From Gordonia westfalica (GTDB lineage Bacteria; Actinomycetota; Actinomycetes; Mycobacteriales; Mycobacteriaceae), in contig NZ_FNLM01000009.1 in NCBI RefSeq assembly GCF_900105725.1, forward strand, positions 1 through 28,614: 28,614 nucleotides of DNA, written 5' to 3'. The notes beneath the pieces were generated by a model. That model saw only the letters and a program-made list of their open reading frames with translations. It searched no databases and was not told the DNA's origin. Position numbers and translations under genes: made by a program. Of this stretch, positions 15,922 through 23,112 are shown in pieces; position 1 is the stretch's first letter, and every line of letters begins with the position of its first letter.

Positions 15922-16108
15922 CGAATGCCGCCTTTCTGACGAAGTCGTGGCCCAACAGCTCCCCTAGGGCCAGGCGTGTGATGTGGGCGGTGCGTTCGCG
16001 CGCCCGGTGAGAGTTGAAGCCGCAGAGGCATTCAGTGCCGTGGAAGTGGTGCACGCTCTCGACCGCGTATAGCGCCTCAGCGACCGCCTTTTCGTCTGCG
16101 TCGCTCAT
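15914..16108 (-). CDS. orf10 small His/Cys-rich protein, copy C
   Basis: Intact copy of 5875-6069. Confidence 0.8.
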   Translation of the reverse strand: MSDADEKAVAEALYAVESVHHFHGTECLCGFNSHRARERTAHITRLALGELLGHDFVRKAAFDV

Positions 16109-16333
16109 CTCGGCTCCTCCGCAACATCAGCAGCAGACGCCAGGGCGGATGCGAGTTCGCGGGCATCCTCAGGCGTATTGCGAGGGTCCTCGAAGTAGAG
16201 CCGCACCACCCGCTTGCCTCGGGCGGCCATCACTTCCCCGTCCAGCCACTCGGCGCGGTCGTCGTCTTCGCCGCCCGGTTCCGCCTTGGGTAGTAGGTGG
16301 TAGTGCTCAGACAGAGCAGCGATGACGTGGGCA
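16105..16333 (-). pseudogene. orf9 distal half, copy C
   Basis: As 5650-5878, open frame preserved. Confidence 0.6.
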
Positions 16334-16370
16334 GTGGTAGTGCTCAGACAGAGCAGCGATGACGTGGGCA
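16297..16370 (-). repeat. 37-bp perfect tandem duplication in orf9, copy C
   Basis: Units 16297-16333 and 16334-16370; described at 5613-5686. Confidence 0.97.
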
Positions 16371-16480
16371 CCATGCTCGGCGTCGTTGATGTAGTAGTCG
16401 GGGCCGCAGGTGCAGCACACGCCACCTGCCCACTCGTACGACTGGTGTGCCGCCGCGATCTCGGCGGGTGTGGGTGTCAT
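16307..16480 (-). CDS. orf9 truncated N-terminal half, copy C
   Basis: As 5503-5676. Confidence 0.6.
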   Translation of the reverse strand: MTPTPAEIAAAHQSYEWAGGVCCTCGPDYYINDAEHGAHVIAALSEHYHCPRHRCSV

Positions 16481-16743
16481 GGGGTATCTCCCAACTCGTC
16501 AGAGGAATAGATGAGGGGTGCGGTGCGGCAGGGCCATTCCTGGTAGCAGCCCGAGCACAGCGTCAGGTGTTCGGGATCGGTACAGTCGTCGCGTTCGGGG
16601 CAGCCGTCGAGCCGATGCAGTTCCCGGAGTGGTGCGAGGGCTTCACGGGCACCACGCAGGGCGTACCTTCCCGGGCCGACGAAGTGCGAGACGCCATGCG
16701 GTTCACACGCCCTCTGTGCTGCGTCTACGGCGGGATCGGTCAT
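16477..16743 (-). CDS. orf8 Cys-rich protein, copy C
   Basis: Intact copy of 5240-5506. Confidence 0.83.
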   Translation of the reverse strand: MTDPAVDAAQRACEPHGVSHFVGPGRYALRGAREALAPLRELHRLDGCPERDDCTDPEHLTLCSGCYQEWPCRTAPLIYSSDELGDTP

Positions 16744-17173
16744 GACTCCCCCGCAGCTTTGCAACTACCCATCGGGCGACATGGCCGACATCTTCGGGAT
16801 GGACGGTGCCGTGAGGTGTGTCCCCGTAGGGCAGCCACAGCGACACCGCGTTCTGGTCCAACACCTCGATGATGGCGTCGCGTACTTGCTCGGCTGTGAA
16901 CTGTTCGGCCTTCTCCACCACATCGTCTGCGGTGGCCTCAGATTCGAGACGGTCAGCGGATAAGCGATTGACGTCAGCATTGAGGGCGGCACGGTCGTTG
17001 CATACCTGGTCGAAGATGAGCCGCTTCCTTCTCAGCGCCACTTCGAGTTCGGCGATGCGTGCCTGCGCCTGCTCCAGGTCTTCGGCCGGCACCAACGTCT
17101 GCCCGTTCGACCAATCAACAGGTCCGGGTGGGAAGAAACCCGGTACAGCGGACACACCAAGGATGCGAGTCAT
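16740..17173 (-). CDS. orf7 coiled-coil protein, copy C (frameshifted at end)
   Basis: Copy of 21852-22286, open until the last codons; a C run at about 16747-16751 is one base short, so the final RGES is replaced by a 16-residue run-on. The 40-bp repeat is at 16913-16952. Confidence 0.83.
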
Positions 17174-17388
17174 GACACACCGCCGCCGTTCAGGCCCAGC
17201 CGATCTCGCAGTTCGTCACAGAGAGGACTGCCGTTCAGGTTGTATGTCTGCTCCGTGAGGGCGATGGTGAGTGTGCGAATCTCGTAGGCGATGGCGAACC
17301 ATGCGGACTGCTCAGCCGTCATGGCCGCGTAGTTATCGGTGAAAGGGTTTCCCGGCAGGTTGCGGGATACGGGGTTGTCCTCGCTCAT
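17170..17388 (-). CDS. orf6 hypothetical protein, copy C
   Basis: Intact copy of 21637-21855. Confidence 0.75.
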   Translation of the reverse strand: MSEDNPVSRNLPGNPFTDNYAAMTAEQSAWFAIAYEIRTLTIALTEQTYNLNGSPLCDELRDRLGLNGGGVS

Positions 17389-17747
17389 CAGTAGAGTGCT
17401 CCGATCTTGTCGATGTCTCCGTGGCGGTCGAGGATCACCACACGCCACGGGCAGACGAGCATCTGCCGTTCTTGCCCACGCGGGACCACGTCGTAGTTGA
17501 TGCCACCAACCTTCAACCGCGCCGCGTACTGGGTGTCGATGGCGTTGAGAGCCCCCGACCTACGCCGATAGCCTTCCCCCTGAGCGAGGATCTGACCGTT
17601 GCGGGACTTACACCGCCAACGCCACTCGGGATGTCTGGCGACCACGCTCTTGGCATCGAGGTCGACCTGCAAGATCTCGTCCTCGTACACCTCGATGGTG
17701 CCGCGATACTCAGACACCTTCTCCGGGATGTTCTCGTAGACGATCAC
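17388..17747 (-). CDS. orf5 DUF1508/YegP-like protein, copy C
   Basis: Intact copy of 21278-21637. Confidence 0.82.
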   Translation of the reverse strand: MIVYENIPEKVSEYRGTIEVYEDEILQVDLDAKSVVARHPEWRWRCKSRNGQILAQGEGYRRRSGALNAIDTQYAARLKVGGINYDVVPRGQERQMLVCPWRVVILDRHGDIDKIGALY

Positions 17748-18046
17748 TGGACCTCCACCACCCCACCCACCAGAGCGGCCTGACGCTTGGCAGCGCGCAC
17801 CGCATTCGACTTCGTGTCATACGTTTTCGGGGAGATGGCGCCGGCGCTGCCGTTGCGGGCGATCTGCGCCCACTGGTAACCCTTCCGGGTTCTCGTCACC
17901 ACCACACGCACAGCAGTTCTCGCCGACGCCAAGGGCTGCACGACGTAGCCGCCATTGCCACCCGAGCCTCCGCCGACAGCCTGCACCTTGACCACCTCAA
18001 CCGCCTTGAACGCCTCGCCGTCGAAAGCCTTCTTGTTGTTGCTCAT
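17744..18046 (-). CDS. orf4 YegP-like hypothetical protein, copy C
   Basis: Intact 100-codon copy of 20979-21281; the longer frame back to 18358 is out of phase with orf3 and spurious. Confidence 0.82.
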   Translation of the reverse strand: MSNNKKAFDGEAFKAVEVVKVQAVGGGSGGNGGYVVQPLASARTAVRVVVTRTRKGYQWAQIARNGSAGAISPKTYDTKSNAVRAAKRQAALVGGVVEVQ

Positions 18047-18214
18047 TCGTTGTCTCCTTTGGTTCTCCCCACGCAGGGATGTGTCGTGTCTTCTCTGCAC
18101 CTGTTGCGGGGGAACGGAGTACGCAAAGCTCCCCCGGCCTGGCCGCGCACTCAGGGCACGGCCTCTCGATCGCCCCCACAGGAGGTAGGACTCCGGAACC
18201 TCAGCCCACCGCAT
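18043..18214 (-). CDS. orf3 small zinc protein, copy C (two frameshifts)
   Basis: Copy of 20809-20982 with two single-base losses (five instead of six C near 18172-18176, three instead of four near 18076), so it opens only as a GTG-started run-on (18179 to 17997). The D form is preferred because its ends overlap both neighbours. Confidence 0.6.
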
Positions 18215-18548
18215 CGCACACCTCGACCCCGCCGGCATCATCGAGCAACGCCCACCGGCCCGACAGCAGGACAGCCACATCGCTGGACGGCTGCCGGAAC
18301 TTCGACACCAACCAGCCCTTCGCGTACGCCTGCGCCGGATTGCGGCCGATGAAGTCATGGCAGCCGCGGCACACCAGCAGACAATTCGACAGGGCGTTGA
18401 TCTGTGGGTCTTTCGATCCGCCCATGCCGCGGTTAGCTCGGTGGTGATAGTCCTGCCCTGTGCCGGTACACCAGTCGGTTTGGACTTCGCAGCGACCCAT
18501 CGCCCGCACCGCAGCAGCAGCCTTCACATCCGCAGAGAAGCCCGTCAT
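18201..18548 (-). CDS. orf2 HNH endonuclease, copy C
   Basis: Intact copy of 20475-20822. Confidence 0.88.
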   Translation of the reverse strand: MTGFSADVKAAAAVRAMGRCEVQTDWCTGTGQDYHHRANRGMGGSKDPQINALSNCLLVCRGCHDFIGRNPAQAYAKGWLVSKFRQPSSDVAVLLSGRWALLDDAGGVEVCDAVG

Positions 18549-19375
18549 GACGCCGTCTTCCTCTGCTGCCACGCCACCGACGTCAACGCTGCCGGACAAC
18601 GCCGCCCATGCCGCTCATACCGGCGCTTCATCGACGCCGGCAGCATCCCCACCCGACGCGATGCCTCCTCCGCCCCAACACCCATCGACAGCAGATACTC
18701 GAAGTCGGAGAACAGGTCTTCGGCAGTGCGGGGTTTGTCCACCACTTCCGGCTCATAGGTGGGGTCATCGATACGGTCCTCATCCCACGCCAACGGAGGC
18801 AACCAACCTTTCGCCTTCGCCCGATGCCGCGCCTTCCGATCAGTTCCGGGAACCATCTGCAACTGCGCGAACAAGGACGTCACATCCCGTGCTCGACGAA
18901 CCGCAATGTTGCGGGACTGTCCGAGGAACAACTCCGAAGTGCTGCCATTCTCCGGCCAACCCAGACGGCTGATCAGATCCGTCTGCGAATACCCGTTCGC
19001 CACCAACGCCTGCAATCGGCGGGTTGTGCCCAGGGCGGGGACGCGGTCCTGTCGCACAAACTCGACACCGGTACGCGGAACAGGGATTTGGAGGATGCGG
19101 TCGGCGGTAGCTTGGCGGACCTGTTTGCTCGGACCGTATCCGCGTTGCCCGTACAGCAGATGCTGGATGGTGCTGTGCGGGACGCCGAACTCCTCTTCGA
19201 GCCGTTTGTTCCCCACTCCTGCGTCACGCAGCTTGAGGATGTGCTCGCGTACAGGCTGGGCGTCGACCAGGTCGGGAGTCCAACGTCCGTAGGCGCGTTG
19301 CCGGCGGTGGTGTTGGGCGTAGTGCATTTCGCACATGCCGCGCGCTTTGACGGGCTTCCCGCATTGGCAGGTCAT
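18545..19375 (-). CDS. orf1 zinc-ribbon/HTH protein, copy C
   Basis: Intact copy of 19648-20478. This copy keeps the five-base run just upstream, so a GTG six codons earlier (19393) is also in frame; I prefer the ATG because it overlaps the WhiB stop. Confidence 0.83.
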   Translation of the reverse strand: MTCQCGKPVKARGMCEMHYAQHHRRQRAYGRWTPDLVDAQPVREHILKLRDAGVGNKRLEEEFGVPHSTIQHLLYGQRGYGPSKQVRQATADRILQIPVPRTGVEFVRQDRVPALGTTRRLQALVANGYSQTDLISRLGWPENGSTSELFLGQSRNIAVRRARDVTSLFAQLQMVPGTDRKARHRAKAKGWLPPLAWDEDRIDDPTYEPEVVDKPRTAEDLFSDFEYLLSMGVGAEEASRRVGMLPASMKRRYERHGRRCPAALTSVAWQQRKTAS

Positions 19376-19458
19376 GCCGCCCCCTGCTTCCACATGGCCT
19401 GACGTTCACGCGGAGTCGTACCCCCAACCACACCGTGCGGTTCACGGTTGTCCACGCC
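19372..19458 (-). CDS. orf0 WhiB-family protein, copy C (C-terminal end only)
   Basis: Reads DNREPHGVVGGTTPRERQAMWKQGAA and stops at a TGA overlapping the orf1 ATG. The preceding cysteine region is lost in the garbled arm of J3. Described at 19499-19651. Confidence 0.75.
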   Translation of the reverse strand, partial: GVDNREPHGVVGGTTPRERQAMWKQGAA

Positions 19459-19560
19459 CCCCCCCCCCTCACACCCGCGACGCGTTCCTTCCCCCCCACC
19501 GCGGTGCGCAACGCGACGGAACGGATCTGCGCCGGCTGTGACCGCCGGAGGTGTGTTTGC
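19459..19560. other. Fold-back junction J3 (garbled turn)
   Basis: Segment C is clean to about 19458; D can be read as coding sequence from about 19507. The turn is centred on the palindrome ACCGCGGT (19499-19506). The left arm (19459-19498) is a compressed, C-run-rich version of the complement of the right arm. Reading left to right, the damage here is before the turn, whereas at J1 and J2 it is mainly after it. Confidence 0.85.
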
Positions 19561-19651
19561 AGTGGGCGTTGGACAACCGTGAACCGCACGGTGTGGTTGG
19601 GGGTACGACTCCGCGTGAACGTCAGGCCATGTGGAAGCAGGGGCGGCATGA
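19499..19651 (+). CDS. orf0 WhiB-family Fe-S regulator, partial and frameshifted
   Basis: Reads ATERICAGCDRR, then after a one-base slip VCLQWALDNREPHGVVGGTTPRERQAM. Inserting one G near 19543 (CGG to CGGG) restores C-x2-C-x5-C, the last three of the four iron-sulfur ligands of WhiB proteins, followed by the family's G-V-W-G-G-like turn (here GVVGG) and basic helix. WhiB proteins are actinobacterial [4Fe-4S] regulators that act with sigma factors, and phages carry them too. The first cysteine and N-terminus lie beyond J3. A further G is lost near 19641, hiding the stop that in C overlaps the orf1 ATG. Confidence 0.75.
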
Positions 19652-20478
19652 CCTGCCAATGCGGGAAGCCCGTCAAAGCGCGCGGCATGTGCGAAATGCA
19701 CTACGCCCAACACCACCGCCGGCAACGCGCCTACGGACGTTGGACTCCCGACCTGGTCGACGCCCAGCCTGTACGCGAGCACATCCTCAAGCTGCGTGAC
19801 GCAGGAGTGGGGAACAAACGGCTCGAAGAGGAGTTCGGCGTCCCGCACAGCACCATCCAGCATCTGCTGTACGGGCAACGCGGATACGGTCCGAGCAAAC
19901 AGGTCCGCCAAGCTACCGCCGACCGCATCCTCCAAATCCCTGTTCCGCGTACCGGTGTCGAGTTTGTGCGACAGGACCGCGTCCCCGCCCTGGGCACAAC
20001 CCGCCGATTGCAGGCGTTGGTGGCGAACGGGTATTCGCAGACGGATCTGATCAGCCGTCTGGGTTGGCCGGAGAATGGCAGCACTTCGGAGTTGTTCCTC
20101 GGACAGTCCCGCAACATTGCGGTTCGTCGAGCACGGGATGTGACGTCCTTGTTCGCGCAGTTGCAGATGGTTCCCGGAACTGATCGGAAGGCGCGGCATC
20201 GGGCGAAGGCGAAAGGTTGGTTGCCTCCGTTGGCGTGGGATGAGGACCGTATCGATGACCCCACCTATGAGCCGGAAGTGGTGGACAAACCCCGCACTGC
20301 CGAAGACCTGTTCTCCGACTTCGAGTATCTGCTGTCGATGGGTGTTGGGGCGGAGGAGGCATCGCGTCGGGTGGGGATGCTGCCGGCGTCGATGAAGCGC
20401 CGGTATGAGCGGCATGGGCGGCGTTGTCCGGCAGCGTTGACGTCGGTGGCGTGGCAGCAGAGGAAGACGGCGTCATGA
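19648..20478 (+). CDS. orf1 zinc-ribbon and helix-turn-helix protein
   Basis: 276 codons from the ATG that overlaps the WhiB stop. The N-terminus CQCGKPVKARGMCEMHY gives C3, C5, C15 and H18, a small zinc site. A helix-turn-helix follows at about 46-76 (ILKLRDAGVGNKRLEEEFGVPHS). Two more HTH-like segments come later (LVANGYSQTDLISRLGW and LLSMGVGAEEASRRVGM). It is therefore likely a DNA-binding protein, perhaps a phage transcription factor; many actinophages annotate such proteins only as HTH-domain proteins. Stop overlaps the orf2 ATG. A GTG six codons upstream is an alternative start in copy C. Confidence 0.85.
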   Translation: MTCQCGKPVKARGMCEMHYAQHHRRQRAYGRWTPDLVDAQPVREHILKLRDAGVGNKRLEEEFGVPHSTIQHLLYGQRGYGPSKQVRQATADRILQIPVPRTGVEFVRQDRVPALGTTRRLQALVANGYSQTDLISRLGWPENGSTSELFLGQSRNIAVRRARDVTSLFAQLQMVPGTDRKARHRAKAKGWLPPLAWDEDRIDDPTYEPEVVDKPRTAEDLFSDFEYLLSMGVGAEEASRRVGMLPASMKRRYERHGRRCPAALTSVAWQQRKTAS

Positions 20479-20822
20479 CGGGCTTCTCTGCGGATGTGAA
20501 GGCTGCTGCTGCGGTGCGGGCGATGGGTCGCTGCGAAGTCCAAACCGACTGGTGTACCGGCACAGGGCAGGACTATCACCACCGAGCTAACCGCGGCATG
20601 GGCGGATCGAAAGACCCACAGATCAACGCCCTGTCGAATTGTCTGCTGGTGTGCCGCGGCTGCCATGACTTCATCGGCCGCAATCCGGCGCAGGCGTACG
20701 CGAAGGGCTGGTTGGTGTCGAAGTTCCGGCAGCCGTCCAGCGATGTGGCTGTCCTGCTGTCGGGCCGGTGGGCGTTGCTCGATGATGCCGGCGGGGTCGA
20801 GGTGTGCGATGCGGTGGGCTGA
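20475..20822 (+). CDS. orf2 HNH endonuclease
   Basis: 115 codons from the ATG overlapping the orf1 stop, behind GAGGAAG. The HNH/zinc finger layout is plain: C20 and C27, then DYHHR with H35/H36 as the first catalytic His, N55 in LSNCLLVC, and C60-x2-C63-H64 closing the finger. HNH enzymes nick or cut DNA using one metal ion. With only one domain it could be a homing-type or packaging-associated nuclease; no terminase or intron lies nearby, so its role in this early operon is open. An upstream ATG/GTG in frame (20424) would extend into orf1 and is not preferred. Identical in C. Confidence 0.9.
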   Translation: MTGFSADVKAAAAVRAMGRCEVQTDWCTGTGQDYHHRANRGMGGSKDPQINALSNCLLVCRGCHDFIGRNPAQAYAKGWLVSKFRQPSSDVAVLLSGRWALLDDAGGVEVCDAVG

Positions 20823-20982
20823 GGTTCCGGAGTCCTACCTCCTGTGGGGGGCGATCGAGAGGCCGTGCCCTGAGTGCGCGGCCAGGCCGGGGGAGCTTTG
20901 CGTACTCCGTTCCCCCGCAACAGGTGCAGAGAAGACACGACACATCCCCTGCGTGGGGAGAACCAAAGGAGACAACGAATGA
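20809..20982 (+). CDS. orf3 small phage zinc-binding protein
   Basis: 57 codons. The ATG lies 14 bases inside orf2, preceded by GAGGTG; the stop overlaps the orf4 ATG (ATGA). The core CPECAARPGELC with a later GAEKTRH matches the widespread actinobacterial/phage pattern CPxCxAxPGxxC ... H, a small zinc-binding domain thought to bind nucleic acid. The frame is open only in D; C is two bases shorter in two runs. The precise fit of both ends to its neighbours is why I take the D version as correct. Confidence 0.72.
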   Translation: MRWAEVPESYLLWGAIERPCPECAARPGELCVLRSPATGAEKTRHIPCVGRTKGDNE

Positions 20983-21281
20983 GCAACAACAAGAAGGCTT
21001 TCGACGGCGAGGCGTTCAAGGCGGTTGAGGTGGTCAAGGTGCAGGCTGTCGGCGGAGGCTCGGGTGGCAATGGCGGCTACGTCGTGCAGCCCTTGGCGTC
21101 GGCGAGAACTGCTGTGCGTGTGGTGGTGACGAGAACCCGGAAGGGTTACCAGTGGGCGCAGATCGCCCGCAACGGCAGCGCCGGCGCCATCTCCCCGAAA
21201 ACGTATGACACGAAGTCGAATGCGGTGCGCGCTGCCAAGCGTCAGGCCGCTCTGGTGGGTGGGGTGGTGGAGGTCCAGTGA
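20979..21281 (+). CDS. orf4 YegP/DUF1508-like hypothetical protein
   Basis: 100 codons with a strong AAAGGAG Shine-Dalgarno sequence. The N-terminal 45 residues include a Gly-rich stretch (GGGSGGNGGY). The C-terminal half, VRVVVTRTRKGYQWAQIARNG then SPKTYDTKSNAVRAAKRQAAL, follows the DUF1508 pattern (aromatic-x-W, ARNG, Y-x-T/S-KSNA-x-x-A). It resembles its neighbour orf5 and may be a divergent paralogue. Function of this fold in phages is unknown. Same frame intact in C. Confidence 0.82.
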   Translation: MSNNKKAFDGEAFKAVEVVKVQAVGGGSGGNGGYVVQPLASARTAVRVVVTRTRKGYQWAQIARNGSAGAISPKTYDTKSNAVRAAKRQAALVGGVVEVQ

Positions 21282-21637
21282 TCGTCTACGAGAACATCCC
21301 GGAGAAGGTGTCTGAGTATCGCGGCACCATCGAGGTGTACGAGGACGAGATCTTGCAGGTCGACCTCGATGCCAAGAGCGTGGTCGCCAGACATCCCGAG
21401 TGGCGTTGGCGGTGTAAGTCCCGCAACGGTCAGATCCTCGCTCAGGGGGAAGGCTATCGGCGTAGGTCGGGGGCTCTCAACGCCATCGACACCCAGTACG
21501 CGGCGCGGTTGAAGGTTGGTGGCATCAACTACGACGTGGTCCCGCGTGGGCAAGAACGGCAGATGCTCGTCTGCCCGTGGCGTGTGGTGATCCTCGACCG
21601 CCACGGAGACATCGACAAGATCGGAGCACTCTACTGA
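21278..21637 (+). CDS. orf5 DUF1508/YegP-like protein
   Basis: 119 codons, GTG start in GTGA overlap with orf4 behind GGAGG. The core WRWRCKSRNGQILAQGEGYRRR and following SGALNAIDTQYAARL match the DUF1508 (YegP) repeat: W-x-W, RNG, a Gly-Y turn, K/R-x-S and an amphipathic helix. The family is small, beta-hairpin based and of unknown biochemical role. C-terminal part (INYDVVPRGQERQMLVCPWRVVI) looks like further beta strands. Intact in C. Stop shares bases with the orf6 ATG (TGATG). Confidence 0.85.
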   Translation: MIVYENIPEKVSEYRGTIEVYEDEILQVDLDAKSVVARHPEWRWRCKSRNGQILAQGEGYRRRSGALNAIDTQYAARLKVGGINYDVVPRGQERQMLVCPWRVVILDRHGDIDKIGALY

Positions 21638-21855
21638 TGAGCGAGGACAACCCCGTATCCCGCAACCTGCCGGGAAACCCTTTCACCGATAACTACGCGG
21701 CCATGACGGCTGAGCAGTCCGCATGGTTCGCCATCGCCTACGAGATTCGCACACTCACCATCGCCCTCACGGAGCAGACATACAACCTGAACGGCAGTCC
21801 TCTCTGTGACGAACTGCGAGATCGGCTGGGCCTGAACGGCGGCGGTGTGTCATGA
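21637..21855 (+). CDS. orf6 hypothetical small protein
   Basis: 72 codons from the ATG that overlaps the orf5 stop. Contains NPFTDNYAAMTAEQSAW then a helix FAIAYEIRTLTIALTEQ. No Cys pattern, no clear membrane segment. Similar short proteins with a hydrophobic helix after NPF are frequent in actinophages without known role. ATGA overlap with orf7; intact in C. Confidence 0.75.
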   Translation: MSEDNPVSRNLPGNPFTDNYAAMTAEQSAWFAIAYEIRTLTIALTEQTYNLNGSPLCDELRDRLGLNGGGVS

Positions 21856-22286
21856 CTCGCATCCTTGGTGTGTCCGCTGTACCGGGTTTCTTCCCACCCG
21901 GACCTGTTGATTGGTCGAACGGGCAGACGTTGGTGCCGGCCGAAGACCTGGAGCAGGCGCAGGCACGCATCGCCGAACTCGAAGTGGCGCTGAGAAGGAA
22001 GCGGCTCATCTTCGACCAGGTATGCAACGACCGTGCCGCCCTCAATGCTGACGTCAATCGCTTATCCGCTGACCGTCTCGAATCTGAGGCCACCGCAGAC
22101 GATGTGGTGGAGAAGGCCGAACAGTTCACAGCCGAGCAAGTACGCGACGCCATCATCGAGGTGTTGGACCAGAACGCGGTGTCGCTGTGGCTGCCCTACG
22201 GGGACACACCTCACGGCACCGTCCATCCCGAAGATGTCGGCCATGTCGCCCGATGGGTAGTTGCAAAGCTGCGGGGGGAGTCATGA
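21852..22286 (+). CDS. orf7 coiled-coil phage protein of unknown function
   Basis: 144 codons, the only copy open throughout. The N-terminus is Pro/Gly-rich (1-25), then a coiled coil runs about 30-75 (EDLEQAQARIAELEVALRRK and onward), then LESEATADDVVE at 76-87, then a helix EQVRDAIIEVLDQNAVSLWL and a His-containing end. Two blocks are shared with orf11 down to DNA identity. No enzymatic motif. The stop overlaps the orf8 ATG. Confidence 0.85.
   Translation: MTRILGVSAVPGFFPPGPVDWSNGQTLVPAEDLEQAQARIAELEVALRRKRLIFDQVCNDRAALNADVNRLSADRLESEATADDVVEKAEQFTAEQVRDAIIEVLDQNAVSLWLPYGDTPHGTVHPEDVGHVARWVVAKLRGES
22074..22113 (+). repeat. 40-bp direct repeat shared by orf7 and orf11 (orf7 member)
   Basis: Forty bases encoding most of RLESEATADDVVE are identical to 23591-23630 in orf11, about 1.5 kb away. 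A second shared block of 24 bases (encoding ARIAELE) is at 21961-21984 and 23232-23255. Equivalents: B 5031/6548, C 16913/15396, A 4524/3011 (starts). Confidence 0.92.
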
Positions 22287-22549
22287 CCGATCCCGCCGTA
22301 GACGCAGCACAGAGGGCGTGTGAACCGCATGGCGTCTCGCACTTCGTCGGCCCGGGAAGGTACGCCCTGCGTGGTGCCCGTGAAGCCCTCGCACCACTCC
22401 GGGAACTGCATCGGCTCGACGGCTGCCCCGAACGCGACGACTGTACCGATCCCGAACACCTGACGCTGTGCTCGGGCTGCTACCAGGAATGGCCCTGCCG
22501 CACCGCACCCCTCATCTATTCCTCTGACGAGTTGGGAGATACCCCATGA
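22283..22549 (+). CDS. orf8 Cys-rich protein, copy D
   Basis: Intact copy of 5240-5506. Confidence 0.83.
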   Translation: MTDPAVDAAQRACEPHGVSHFVGPGRYALRGAREALAPLRELHRLDGCPERDDCTDPEHLTLCSGCYQEWPCRTAPLIYSSDELGDTP

Positions 22550-22719
22550 CACCCACACCCGCCGAGATCGCGGCGGCACACCAGTCGTACGAGTGGGCAG
22601 GTGGCGTGTGCTGCACCTGCGGCCCCGACTACTACATCAACGACGCCGAGCATGGTGCCCACGTCATCGCTGCTCTGTCTGAGCACTACCACTGCCCACG
22701 TCATCGCTGCTCTGTCTGA
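22546..22719 (+). CDS. orf9 truncated N-terminal half, copy D
   Basis: As 5503-5676. Confidence 0.6.
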   Translation: MTPTPAEIAAAHQSYEWAGGVCCTCGPDYYINDAEHGAHVIAALSEHYHCPRHRCSV

Positions 22720-22729
22720 GCACTACCAC
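22656..22729 (+). repeat. 37-bp perfect tandem duplication in orf9, copy D
   Basis: Units 22656-22692 and 22693-22729; described at 5613-5686. Confidence 0.97.
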
Positions 22730-22921
22730 CTACTACCCAAGGCGGAACCGGGCGGCGAAGACGACGACCGCGCCGAGTGGCTGGACGGGGAAGTGATGGC
22801 CGCCCGAGGCAAGCGGGTGGTGCGGCTCTACTTCGAGGACCCTCGCAATACGCCTGAGGATGCCCGCGAACTCGCATCCGCCCTGGCGTCTGCTGCTGAT
22901 GTTGCGGAGGAGCCGAGATGA
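22693..22921 (+). pseudogene. orf9 distal half, copy D
   Basis: As 5650-5878. Confidence 0.6.
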
Positions 22922-23112
22922 GCGACGCAGACGAAAAGGCGGTCGCTGAGGCGCTATACGCGGTCGAGAGCGTGCACCACTTCCACGGCACTGAATGCCT
23001 CTGCGGCTTCAACTCTCACCGGGCGCGCGAACGCACCGCCCACATCACACGCCTGGCCCTAGGGGAGCTGTTGGGCCACGACTTCGTCAGAAAGGCGGCA
23101 TTCGATGTCTGA
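22918..23112 (+). CDS. orf10 small His/Cys-rich protein, copy D
   Basis: Intact copy of 5875-6069. Confidence 0.8.
   Translation: MSDADEKAVAEALYAVESVHHFHGTECLCGFNSHRARERTAHITRLALGELLGHDFVRKAAFDV

Larger units (their letters stand above)
11073..19458 (-). repeat. Segment C: inverted copy of the phage unit
   Basis: Reverse complement of D (positions sum to about 39020-39026) and of B (sum about 21985). It covers orf23 (3' truncated) back to orf0 (partial) and is the only copy besides D that carries orf1-orf6. Confidence 0.97.

Noticed and set aside
19435..20478. A 347-codon protein reading through J3 into orf1, and its mirror 19372-20415.
   Set aside because: Chimeric across the fold-back; the two halves belong to opposite arms.
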